From Schizophyllum amplum (taxonomy: Eukaryota; Basidiomycota; Agaricomycetes; Agaricales; Schizophyllaceae): DNA of 64,000 bases. Made by a program: the position numbers and the translations under genes. Under the pieces are notes generated by a model that worked only from the letters and a program-made list of their open reading frames with translations, did no database searches and was not told the DNA's origin. The first letter of the stretch is position 1. Each line of letters opens with the position of its first letter. The stretch spans positions 186,001-250,000 of the forward strand of contig VDMD01000031.1 of assembly GCA_007026445.1 (NCBI GenBank), given 5' to 3'. Below, piece by piece: positions 1 to 10,860 of the stretch.

Positions 1-1306
1 GCTGCGCACTCTCCCCCTCCGTCTCATGTCTGCCAGCGCATCTTATCGCTTCATCGGTGTCTTCATCGGTGTTTTGACTTTGTGCAATCCTTTTTGTTAC
101 GCCCATCACAACTTTTCACCGTACGCAACTCGTGTACACCCTCCATTCTTGTCCGGGTGCCTCTTCGTATACATGCCCTGTTTTTTTGCAAGCAACTGAC
201 GAGCCTTTCCCGCAGCTTTTCCGTAACGCCACATACCAGCGTCGATTCGGGAACGATAACGGCGCGAGCGCATCGTGGGAGCCTGCGCATGGTCTCTTGC
301 TCGGCGCCGCCGCTGCGCTTGTGTCGGCCCTCTGCGTGTTGTGAGCGCCCATGCTCGCCATATGCGCCGCACCCTTGGACACTCGATATACTCCATGGCA
401 TCTCAGGTGCGGAGCCGTGCTGCGGAGGAGGGCCGGCGCTATGGAAGAGACGGCGGTGTTGTGGAGGAGGGGCGGTGCTCTGATATGAGCAATGGAGGAG
501 GAACTGATACGAATCCCGTCCCAGCTGCTTACGATTGACCCTTGCTACTCGCACGACACCCCTCGTCGTTCATGCCCCGCTCTGCAATTGGCATGACCCT
601 CGCATGTTTGGCTTCATGACACTGCACCCTTGGCGGCTGCATCTTTGGCTTCGTGCTCGGTCACCTGCCTATTTAATACTACTGCCCATCTATCCTCACG
701 CCAATCATCCTCACTCCACCTGTCCTCTCTACCCACGCATCCTCCTCATCCACGCATCCTCCTCATCCACTCGTCCTCCTCATCCACATGTCCTCGTTCA
801 TACGTTCTCACCTACCCTCTCGCCATGTCCGCGCAGCGCATCTATCTCAGCCAGCTATCTTGTCTTGATTCTATGTTTACATATTGCTCCGCTCGACCAT
901 GACGGTCTTCTCGTCAGACTTTCGTTACTACTTACGCATAGATAGTGTTCCGGTAATCAAGGATTAGTACGCAGTAAATTATCACTATCAGATTGCTCGG
1001 AAGAACAATGGATTGATTGTTAGCCAGGCCATGCCAGCGCTGAGCTATCGCGTGAGAGCTTAGAGAGAGCTTAGAGTCAAAATCCTTGAGCTGGTGTAAC
1101 GGCAACATTGGAGTTTTCGCAGTGGTGGTGGTACTTACTAGTACTGACATGGCGGTTCAACCTTGTCCCAGAAATGATTTGTACTTGGAGAGCCTGAGTC
1201 TCATCCTGGTCTCATCTCAGTCCAGCAGACTCAGCTTGCAAGCTTGACGCTTGACGCATAACAATCCTTCTGGCGTTGGTCAAAAAGGAAAAAAGATACA
1301 TCTTAT
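1..1306. other. Left-edge stretch with no convincing gene
   Basis: Several overlapping open frames occur on both strands, but none gives a recognisable domain, a consistent splice pattern or a plausible start context. The part from about 540 to 830 is pyrimidine-rich on the plus strand and contains a short tandem repeat. It may be the promoter or UTR of a gene beyond the edge, or decayed sequence. Confidence 0.5.
731..797. repeat. 18-bp minisatellite, about 4 units
   Basis: Units resembling CGCATCCTCCTCATCCA repeat head to tail. The last two units differ at a few bases in the CGCAT segment. It lies in a CT-rich plus-strand stretch outside any recognised gene. Confidence 0.7.
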
Positions 1307-1404
1307 GCATCAGCCGGGAATCGAACCCGAGGCTAGAGCAGTTTATCACGAATCACGTGACCCAGGGCTGGGAAGCTCCAATGTTACCATTACACCACTG
1401 ATGC
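1307..1404 (-). tRNA. tRNA-Gly (CCC) with a 28-nt intron
   Basis: Reading the minus strand, the acceptor stem is GCATCAG (1404-1398) paired with CTGATGC (1313-1307). The D arm carries GTGT paired with ACAT around the loop AATGGTA. The anticodon stem is GGAGC paired with GCTCT, the loop begins TT, the anticodon CCC is at 1372-1370, and A37 follows. The T arm has GGG-TTCGAAT-CCC. An extra 28 nt (1368-1341) sits directly after position 37, the canonical site of nuclear tRNA introns. The mature length would be 70 nt plus CCA. A conserved nuclear tRNA fold with a position-37 intron supports a eukaryotic nuclear genome. Confidence 0.93.
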
Positions 1405-1505
1405 TTATATAATTGGTGCTGCATTGTTTGTCCAGAAACGTAAAATGCTTTGAACAAGCATTCGCTTGTGTATGCCAGTACTACTACCTATGGCATTTAT
1501 TGCAT

Positions 1506-1901
1506 TAGGGCGTATTCGCCCATCCAAAAAGCATGATCCAAAAACCAAAGATACGGGTTTAGTTCAGCAAGAAAGGAACATATGCCACGAAATTGATTTG
1601 TCAACTTACGAAGTGATACAGGACGTCCAGCAGGCCGTTGACGTTCCTCAGCCTGAACAGCGCGTCAGGACTTCGGCTTTCGAGCGCAGGCTCTGGCAGG
1701 GAGGCCGTCAGCATACTCTGGCCGCCTTTGGGGGTGTTTCGCGTTTGTGTTGGGCCTTCTGAAGCGCCTGCCAACATCCAGCCAACGTCCTACTAATATT
1801 TCTGGCTTCAAAGTCGTACAAGTTTGCATCGACAATTTTGGGGTACTCCAATTTGTTTTGGAATCTTCAAAGTGATGTTATGCACTAGCGAATACGCCCT
1901 A
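1506..1901 (+). mobile_element. MITE-like element, left copy
   Basis: The copy is bounded by the inverted repeat GGGCGTATTCGC at 1508 and its complement GCGAATACGCCC ending at 1899, each flanked by TA (1506-1507 and 1900-1901). TA duplications are typical of Tc1/mariner-type insertions. The interior has an open frame but nothing I recognise as a transposase. The copy is repeated in inverted orientation immediately to the right. Confidence 0.7.
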
Positions 1902-2290
1902 TTCGCTAGTGCATAACATCACTTTGAAGATTCCAAAACAAATTGAAGTACCCCAAAATTGTCGATGTAAACTTGTACGACTTCGAAGCCAGTAATATAA
2001 GTAGGGCGTTGGCTGGATGTTGGCAGGCGCTTCAGAAGGCCAAACGCAAACGCGAAACACGCCCAAAGGCGGCCAGAGTATGCTGACGGCCTCCCTGCCA
2101 AAGTCTGCGCTCGAAAGCCGAAGTCCTGACGCGCTGTTCGGGCTGAGGAACCTCAACGGCCTGCTCGACGTCCTGTATCACTTCGTAAGTTAACAAATCA
2201 ATTTCGTGGCATATGTTCCTTTCTTGCTGAACTAAACCCGTATCTTTGGTTTTTGGATCATGCTTTTTGGATGGGCGAATACGCCCTAAT
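1900..2290 (-). mobile_element. MITE-like element, right copy (inverted)
   Basis: This is the reverse complement of the left copy, nearly identical with scattered substitutions (for example around 2095-2110 and 1985-2005) and ends at GGGCGAATACGCCCTA (2288). Its inner end lacks its own GGGCG and shares the CGCCC spacer of the left copy, so the two copies form a palindrome of about 0.79 kb with a 5-nt centre (1895-1899). A second partial terminus, TACGCCCTA, follows at 2290-2298. Confidence 0.7.
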
Positions 2291-2721
2291 ACGCCCTATT
2301 GTGTAAGTATTGCCAATGTCCATGGCCATGTCCACGACAATTCGACGAGTCGTGACCATGATATAGAACACTGCCATTCCTCCAGTATCACTTACCAATG
2401 CCGCGCTCATGACGGGTGGCCGTGAGGCTCACTGACAACCCACTGAAGCCAGTCATAATCATCATGGTTGCAAATCTGGTCGGGTCCGACGTATACTTAC
2501 TGTGTTCAGATCACTAGAGCGTCCCCAAGCACACCCCAAACAGGCGTTTTCGTCGTGACCTTCCGTTTCTGTCCCTTTAGCCTGTCCACACCTCGTTCGC
2601 TGCTCCTTGACCAGCCACCCGCTTGCGCGTCCCTAGTGCCGTGAGTGAGAGATAATACATAGGCTGGCAGCGCCCTAGCATAGATATCCATAGAACCCAT
2701 CTATGCAGTTACAGTGATCTA
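2291..2721. other. Intergenic, 3' side of the Spf1 gene
   Basis: No open frame with recognisable content. It holds the expected 3' UTR and terminator region of the minus-strand Spf1 gene. Nothing else seen. Confidence 0.5.
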
Positions 2722-5700
2722 TCATTGGGATTTCTTCTCCGTGACCGCCCCCGCCTCCTCCAGCTGCTTCTGCCGCTCCTGCTCTGCGCGACGCTTCTCG
2801 CGTCGTTCGCGTCCGCGGGTCACCATCGCCTTCGGCTCCAGGTCCGCAAACAGGAACTTGCACGTCTTCTCAATAATCCAGCAGCCGCCAAAGTCAATGA
2901 TCATAGAGAGGGTAAGACGAATCTTGAACTATGAGAGGTTCAGCGATGAATATGGACTTCACAGAGCGAGCCAAGCTACTCACAGCATCGGTCATCTCGA
3001 CAATTTGCAGCCAGCGGTTGAGTTCGGGCATGAAGTCGGTCGCACCGGAGAAGGCGACCGCACTCGCGCCTACAAGACCCCAGTACAGCGCCGCATTCTC
3101 GCGAATACCCTCGCGGAATGGCCGTCCCTAATAGATGTTAGTCAGAGTGCTCTTGCAAAATGCAATCCGTCGCACCTGGAAGTTGATCGTAAATGTGGAC
3201 ACCTGCTGCGACAAGCTGAGCAGGTAGATCGCGGTGTTCAGTAAGTTGGGCGCGAATGGTGCCTCCAAGTCGATATCGCCACGTCTGTATTTACCGTCAG
3301 TCTTCCTGCGAACACACCATGAAAACGGACACGCACTCCTCATACACCCTCGTCAAATTCGTGATGTACACCAACGATGCAATGTGCAGGGCGAACTGCA
3401 GCAGTACCGAAAGCAAGACATAAAAGTTGAAGATGTTGCCGAGCGGCCGCTCGCGCGATAGCTTCTCCACGGACTACCACAAAGTTAGTTCGGGGGACAT
3501 GACAGCTGCAGGTCGCTCCCTCACCTTCGCACGCGAGATGCACAGGAAGCACACCGACATGAGCATACCCGTGATCGTCACTTGGTAGTCGCCGAACTTG
3601 ATGCCGTCGAGGTACTGCACGCTCAAGCTGTAGGCCGTAATGAGACAGTTCAGCGCCAGGATTTTGTACATCTGGACCGTTGCTACGAGCGTGCTGCGCC
3701 CCTGTCGGATGATGTGCGAGACTGTCATAGACATCAGCGTGTGCACATACCCACCCGCAAAGGGACACGCACTGGAGGAGACGTTGGAGAGCTTCGACGT
3801 GAACGGAGCGGCGCAGGACGCGTCGCCGAGCTTGATCTTGGGCACATCCTCATCATCGATGTCTGCGAGCTTGTCCGTGATGGCTGACATATCAAACTGC
3901 AGGAACTGTTATCCCATGCATTCAGGACTCAGTAGCACGGCACTAACCTTCTGCGCAGGATTCCTCTGCCTTGCAACGCGCTGGTCGTTCGCCGCCTGCT
4001 GCTGCGCCTGCACCGCGTCCGGAAACAGATGGGCAATCGCCGCAGGCACCGGTGGCGGCGCTTGGTTGAAGCGCGCCGAGATACTCAGCTGACTCTCGTA
4101 TACCTGCTTGACGCGCTCGATCCGCTGCCGCTCCGCGATTTTCTTCAGGTCGTCCGGCGTGCCGTCGAGCAGCGCGACGCCGACATGGGCCTGCTTGAGC
4201 GCGCCGACGTCGTTCGTGCCGTCGCCCGCCATCAGGGTCACGTAGCCGGCGGTCTTGAGCGCGGTGAGGATGAGCTCCTTCTGCACGGGCGAGACGCGCG
4301 CGTAGACCCAAGTGTTCTGGACGAGGGTGGCAAAGGCGGGGGTTTGTTCGTATTGCTTCATGGCAACGCCGGTGACGCAGATATCGTACTGCTCGAAGAG
4401 GGATTCGTCGAGGGGCTCGGATGGGTCTACGGGGATGACCTTGGTCTCATCTACGGTGTGCCAGATGAGGTCTGAGTAGACGGTTCAGTCAGTACAGTGA
4501 CAGCTCAGTGGCTGCGGTGTTGCACACCTCTCTCGCTTGAGGGGTTCTCCTTGAGATCAAGAATCAGTGCTTCCCGGTCCACGATCTCGACATCGCGAGC
4601 GACGTGTACGGCGGTCAGTGGGTTGTCGCCGGTAATCATGATGCACTAAGGGATGCCGGTCAGTCCCATTCGTTCAGATGTACCGCATATCCGTACGCAC
4701 CCTGTGGGAAGAGTCCGCCAGCATCTGCAGCGTCTCGACCGCATCCACCTTCAACGGGCAATGGAAGACCATGAATCCAGCAAAGTGAAGGTCGCTCTCC
4801 ACCACCTCGCGGGGAAGTTTGTTGATCTACAACTCTGTTAGTATCCAGTAAAGCAGCAGCAAAGCAATGGGACATACCTTCTCCGTGTTCATCGTCTCCA
4901 TATCCTTGACGCCGAGTGCCAGGACACGGCTGCCCCTGCGCGTATACCACTTGTACGTGTCGTCGTAGCCCTCTGGAACGTTGCGCAGCATACCCTTGAT
5001 GGTCTCCGGCGCGCCCTGCATTGTTCATGAGCCAGATGATATTGTGGGATTAGCTAGCGGCCCGCGCACGCACCTTAACGGCAGCGATCAGCTGTCCTCC
5101 TGACATGGCAGACACCGTCGACATGCGCTTCAGCGCCGATGAGAACTGAAAGCGGCGGCGGATCTGCAGGGCAAGCTTGCGGTCGTGCTGTGAGTCTTTG
5201 GAGGGGTGCACCTGGTCGCCTGCGCGCGCATCAGTTATGACACAGCGGTAGTCGCGTGTGTTGTCAACTCACCCTTCGCAACCTCCCAGCCCAGGCTCTC
5301 CAGCGTCGTCTTCTCCATGGGGTCACCCACGATGGTACCGTCGTCGAGCCGGACCAGGGCATGGGCGCCAGCGAGGCAAAGAATAGTCTCGCGGGTCGCG
5401 TCCTTGACATTGATGAGCTTCTTCCTATTTGAAGGACACCGTCAGTTATTGGGAGCATGTGCTGACGCGCATACGCACTCTACGCCTACGACCCCTTCCA
5501 GCACTAGGTTCTCCGCGGTGATGGTACCAGTCTTGTCGAAGCAGCAGACATCCACGCGCCCGGCGAACGGAATGCGGAATGGCTCTGTGCAGAAGATGGC
5601 TTGAAGAGTGGTGAGCGTTGCGTGCCTGAAGAGTAGCTATGGCACGCACCATACTTGGACAAGGCGACGAGGGAGGCGTTTACGGCCAGCGACAGCTCCA

Positions 5701-7136
5701 TGGGCAGCTCGGGGGGTACGACACTCGTGATAATGAGCACGCAGTCGAGCAGCAGCTTGCCCTTCGGCATGCCACGCGCGAGCCCTGTGAGACGTTAGAA
5801 AGTAAACGCGATGACGGTATAGCAAACGCACCATTAACCCACACATACCAGCTTGCGCCGATAGCAAAGATGAGCAGGAAGCCGATGAAGAGGAAGCTCT
5901 CGAGGTTGTTCGCCGACACGCGCTCCGTCGAGAAGATCATTGTGCGAACGAGTTGGCCTTGCGCGGTACCGAAGCCGGTGCGCAGAACAACGCCGAGGCA
6001 GCCACCGTCAGGGGTCTTGATCGGGGACGCAGTTTGGGTCGAGGGGGTAGCCTGGAGGACCTTTGTACCGCTGAACAACACGTAGTTCTTGTGTACGCCG
6101 TCAACGTCTAACCGATCGTTTGCCTCCAGGAGTTGGATGCTCTCCTTGAGCAGGGGGGTCGATTCTCCCGACAGCATGGCCTCGTTCACGATACAGGTTC
6201 CGTGCACTAGCAGGATGTCGCCGGGAACAGTAGTCTCGTGCTGCCCGCGAACGAGGCTGACGACATCGCCTGGAAGGAGCTTGTCGGTGTGCATCTCCGT
6301 CCACTTCCCGTCGCGGTACACCTGGATCGGGAATGGCTGCACGCTCATGGTGCGGAACTCGGTGAGCGTGCGCACGCGCTGCCAGACGACGGTGCACTCA
6401 AAGACGACGAGCATGAAGAGCGTGAAGAGGGAGTAGTACCAGTACTCGTCGAGGCACCAGAGCGCGACGCAAAAGATCTGGAAGACGAAGAAGGGCGCGG
6501 TGGCGTGCTCGACGAAGAGCTCGCTGAACGTCGGGATTGGAATGTCGAACTCGTTGCCGCCGTACAGCGCTAGCAGGTCCGGAACCACGTTCTCCTTCAG
6601 TCCATCGGGGCGGAGGAAAGTCGAGAGAGGGGGGTTTGAGCTGCTCGGGTAGGGCAGACGGCCGAATGTGAGGGGTGAGGTGGAGAGTGCTGTGTACGTG
6701 TCGCGCTGGTAGTTGAACGTGTGTTTGCCGTTCTTCTTCTGGAGGGGTACAATGTCGCCGTGACCGCGGTGTTGCTTGGGGACGATCCGTATACAATCCG
6801 CCTCCTCCACTGAGCGCGCCCGGCGCGTTGTGATCCACGCACGCGCATCTGCGCTCCATTTCGTGACGAGGAAGCTAAGCGCATGGCTCGAGCCGAGGGC
6901 GACGCAGAATATGAAGGTCCACTCCTCGCTGACGATCCACTGGTCGTACTTGACATAGTAGGCATATGCAAGCAGCGGGTACAGCGCGAGGAAGGGGATG
7001 GCGTAGACGTGCTTGTGCCATGGCACCGCGATGTGCAGACTGGCGCTCTCGATTTCCGGCGACTCTATCGTCACTGCGGACGCCCTGCAGAGAGTTCAGA
7101 GAACATAAGTACAGGTATGTCGAGGAGAACTCACAT
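2722..7136 (-). CDS. SPF1: P5A-type ATPase, Spf1/ATP13A1 family (ER)
   Basis: A polytopic P-type ATPase of the ER membrane. P5A pumps are known to remove mis-inserted transmembrane helices and to affect ER ion and sterol homeostasis. The spliced product shows the N-terminal TM pair, the actuator motif LSGES, the P5A signature [13 protein letters not shown] in TM4, the phosphorylation motif DKTGT, the hinge [11 protein letters not shown] and a charged C-terminus ending EKKSQ. Introns are short, for example 5831-5785. The start codon appears to be split by an intron: the AT at 7136-7135 ends the 5' exon (donor GTGAGT from 7134), and the G is 7084 after acceptor CTGCAG, giving [10 protein letters not shown]. 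No in-frame ATG exists at the start of the second exon, where the frame opens with GTG. The divergent site-2 protease starts about 155 bp away. Family assignment is very secure; the start is inferred. Confidence 0.95.
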
Positions 7137-7290
7137 CTCGGAGAAATTAGAAGCCAAGGCGCGCGAGCGCTTTTTCGCGCTGTAACGTCAGCTCCTGGAA
7201 AGCCACGTGTACCTTGTTACGGTCCGAGTCATCCGACCCATTGTTCTCTTTTCCAAACTTTTGGACCTTGTCAACCGCCATTTCGGCGTA

Positions 7291-9402
7291 ATGTCCTTTG
7301 AATCCCTTGTCCTGGGGCTCTCCATCTTCTGGGGGCTCGTTCATGCGGCAAAGCAAGTCCATCTAGCCCGAGGCAGCGGCACCCCTCTCCCTGTCTTTGC
7401 TCCTCGCCGGCGACGTTCCAGAGACGTGCATGTTTCCGTCGACCGCCTTCACCTCCGTATACAAACTACGCACATGAATGGCGTACATGATGCACTCGTG
7501 CGCTGGGCTCTCCAGAACTCTAGGCTACGTGGACTGCTGTGCGCATTCTACGACCTGGGGACAATTACATGTGGGATAGGCGCCCTGGTGGCACTGAGCA
7601 TCCTAGCATGGACGACCGCGCGCCTCCTCCTCGATACGGTCTCCGCTCCCGAACACGCTACACCCCCACTCAGCATGCATAATTTGGCCAAGCGCGGCAT
7701 GGCCACAAACGACCGTACGACCGATGCATCGTCAGGCTTCGATGTCCGACCAATCGTTCGTTAGCCGTAGGAATCACAGCAAACGCAAGTTGACCTTTTT
7801 CTCAAGATTCCTGGCGTGACTGTACCTATTAGCCATCTGCCGCTGATGCTCATGGCCGTACTCATCGGCCAGATCGTGCACGAACTTGGACATGCTGCTG
7901 CGTCTGCGCTGTAAGTATACCTTGGTACTCTTCTCTTCTTACGCTGATCTTTCCCCTCACTATCGTCTAGCGAGCAGGTGCATATGACTGCCGCCGGTCT
8001 TTCTATCATGGTGATCTTTCCATCCGCCTTCGTCACGCTCCCCAGCGCCGCCATCGACGCCCTGTCCCCGCGCGGCCGCCTCCGTATCATCAGCGGCGGG
8101 CCCTTCCATAACCTCTGCTACTACGTTGCGTTAGTGACCGTACGCTGGTGCGGCGTTCTCACAGCGCTCGCGCCCATCGTGGCAGCCCTTCTCGGGTACG
8201 AAAATATCAGTGTCCGAGGCGAAGTCGTCGTTGACGTCGATCCTGTAAGTGACACGGTCGCTCATGCGGTTTGTGAACGAAGACGCTGAAGAAAAAATTC
8301 AGAATTCTCACTTACACGCGTACATCCCGCGAGGAGCTCTGATTACTCGCTTCGACGACTTCACGCTGAATTACACGGGTGCTTGGAGCGACTTTTTTGA
8401 GGGAACATACGCTCGGCCGGAGGCCCTGGGCTGGTGCGTCTCGCAGGCTGTAATTTCCGGTACGTCTACCCCTTCCGCCCTTTACACCACCCCAATCCTC
8501 CACTTTTAACATCCTAACCTTCCAATCCCAAGCCGCTCCCGACACCTGCTGCGAAGCCACCCTCGCCGGGTTCCCCTCCCCCCTCGCCTGCTTCGTGGAA
8601 GGTCTTTCCGGCGCGGATGCCTGCCTCGACCCCGTGCCGCTGTTGGGCGACCCAATTATGCCGCGGTGCGGGACGGTGGCGCTGTGTGGGGACAACGAGG
8701 TGCGTGCATTTTGTGGCCACTAATATTATATAGACTGAAGAGAATCTATCAGGTGTGCGCGCTGCCGAGTCGGGTGGCGAGCTTGGTCAGGGTGTGGTTC
8801 CAACTTCGCAATGAGGAGAAAGAGGAAATTGTGATATGGAACGGGGAGCGGGATGAGATCAGGGAAGCAGGTGAGTACGAATCCTAAAGAAGTCGTCTTG
8901 CATCGCTAACTGTATTCCACGGATGTATAGTGCAGACAAGTATCTGGCTCCCAGAATACTGGTTGCTACCACTGGGTCTACCAGGAGCGATGACTGCGCT
9001 ATTCCAGTATGTGTTGTCTGTCTTGTCCATGAGTACCTCCTTCATAAAGCCCATGTCCCCCACACAAAGAATACTAGAACTCACACCACCCACAGATACC
9101 TCGAACTGGCGACCCTCTCCCTCTTCCTCTTCAACCTCCTGCCTCTGCCAATGCTCGACGGCGAACAGTACGCGCACGGTGTCCTGGATCTGGTGCTCGG
9201 GCAGGGCTCGCCTTACGACGAGTTTGACGTGGAGGCGCTTGAGAGCGCGGAGGCTGGTGAAGCGCCAGCGGATGGCCGGACATGGAGCAGCGAACGGAGC
9301 GTCAAAAGGCTCAAGGCACGGATACAGAAGGTTACGACAAGAGTGACAACGAGCCTGCTGGTGGCGTGCTTGGTTTTGGGGACGCTCCAAGGCGTAACAT
9401 GA
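7291..9402 (+). CDS. Site-2 protease, peptidase M50 (S2P/MBTPS2 family)
   Basis: An intramembrane zinc metalloprotease of the Golgi/ER that releases membrane-tethered transcription factors such as SREBP; in basidiomycetes the homologue (Stp1 in Cryptococcus) acts in sterol and hypoxia responses. The catalytic motif HELGH lies at 7879-7893 within IVHELGHAASAL, and the third zinc ligand motif is LPMLDGEQ near 9150. The N-terminus has two hydrophobic segments, and the central luminal part is Cys-rich (PDTCCEATLAGF, ACLDP, PRCGTVALCG), as in the family. The start ATG at 7291 is chosen because it precedes the first hydrophobic segment and leaves a UTR before the divergent Spf1 gene. The first intron is uncertain (a 75-nt GTACGA...GCAAG intron at 7715-7789 keeps frame and skips two TAGs). 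Others lie near 7912-7971, 8247-8302, 8461-8531, 8702-8752, 8871-8930 and 9008-9095. Confidence 0.92.
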
Positions 9403-9608
9403 ATATACGGCAAGGTTGGCCAAAGTTGCAACCATGACTGGTTTGTGTTCGAGACCTTCACGCAACAGTGCTTTTAACCATAGATTGGAATGCGTGCATG
9501 TTACAGTCATACAAGGGCTGCTGTGACCCGGTGCATATGCATAAGACCCGCCGCCATGCCGAAGGGATAATGTAAAGAGGGAAAGAGAGCGATCGACCAA
9601 GGCGACGT

Positions 9609-10012
9609 CTACTTCCTCTTTGTCGGCTCGATCTCCTTGACCTCAAGACCTGCAATCATGTTAGCATACTCGACGATGCGCGCAAATCAACAAACGCACC
9701 AGGGGGAAGTCCGAGCTTCAGCTTCTCCGCCTTCTCCGGGTCGTCGACCGTTAATGTGTAGAGATACCGTGAGCACCGGACCTTGAACTTCGTCTGCTGC
9801 TTCTTGCCCTTCTGCGGGGCAGTCTTTTTATGCGGGCCTCTGCGAACGCAGTCCCAGTCAGTTTACAGCGCACGCAATACAATGGCAGGACGCACGCGTG
9901 GCATCCTTCCGCATAGCAATCTGGATGAACTGCTTGATGTCACGGATTTCCTTCGCTAGAAACATCATGGTGAGAGGGAGTTCGCTGGACGAGCAGCACG
10001 ACGGCATACCAT
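9609..10012 (-). CDS. RPL38: 60S ribosomal protein eL38
   Basis: A small basic protein of the large ribosomal subunit. Spliced exons read [19 protein letters not shown], then [54 protein letters not shown], ending PTKRK-stop at 9611-9609. Introns are seen between DATQ and ARIKK (GTGCGT...TTCGCAG) and inside PPGL (GTGCGT...TTGCAG). The 5' end is ambiguous. An ATG at 10012-10010 is followed at once by donor GTATGC, as in many L38 genes, but the nearest acceptor (TTTCTAG, exon from 9955) does not keep frame; an AAG acceptor four to five bases further does, giving M-E-I-R-D-I. The alternative is an unspliced start at the in-frame ATG 9968, giving M-M-F-L-A-K-E-I. It is convergent with the S2P gene, about 200 bp apart. 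Confidence 0.9.
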
Positions 10013-10511
10013 CTTGACGAGGAATCTGGGGGCTGGCGGCGTCGGTGAGCGGGGTGGGCGCCTCGAAACTTTGGTGCCGACGCTCGGCAGAGCCCATCAC
10101 GTGGTACAAACTATACAGGGTCGGCATCCGCCGATCAAGTTGAACTTCGCATTCTAGAACCTGGGCGATGCCACTGGGTGCTGACCTGACTGGGGTGGTG
10201 GCTGGGAGTGCCCCTAAGCGCGCAAGGAGCGACTCATGTCAGGGAGGGCCTTAATTGAAAGGTGGATGCCCGCACTATTGGTGAGCAACGAAACTTGATG
10301 ATACCATGACCTCCTGGGGGCGTCCAATACTGCCAGGTCAGATATGCATGCTATATCGAATGATTCCAGTACTTCTTGCGCCGTCCCTTGCGACTGTAAG
10401 TACACGCAAAAAACCGTATTGCGATGCGTGCACAGCTCACCGGCCCGGGAGCCGGCTCATGAGAATCTGAGTTGATGCCCACAACTGCATTGCCACAACT
10501 TGCCTGGTCTC
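10013..10511. other. Upstream region of RPL38
   Basis: No gene recognised. It should contain the minus-strand promoter of the ribosomal protein gene. One GAACTTC heptamer occurs at about 10142, outside the adjacent transposon. Confidence 0.4.
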
Positions 10512-10519
10512 CATCATAA

Positions 10520-10860
10520 CACCTAAGGCAGGGCCATATGAAATAGAAGTATACCAGATGGGCCCCGTAAATCAGCCATCAGAGGGCCCCAGACGGTCTA
10601 CTTCCAACGAACTTCCGCGCCTGCAATCCATACTTATCGGCGTCAGATCTCGCCCGGATATTTTCGCCAGGGCCGCTATCGCGTGCGCTGATTCACGTGC
10701 GCCAGGAACTTCGCGGAGTACAGAACTTCGAGGAAGTTCAACTTTGCGAATTTCCAGTGTTCGCGTACTTCTGCAGCGCTGCTGGGCCCGCTGCTGGGCT
10801 GCTCCCTGCTGCTGCGAGTCCCGCGTGGTATTGCGCGCTGCTACATCTCTTCGAGTCCGG
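10520..10860 (+). repeat. Left terminal inverted repeat of the 2.5-kb element
   Basis: Pairs with 12700-13035. It contains five GAACTTC/GAAGTTC heptamers. Confidence 0.85.

Noticed and set aside
1466..2156. Two mirrored open frames in the palindrome as genes
   Set aside because: They are the same MITE sequence read from each arm; no start context or domain.
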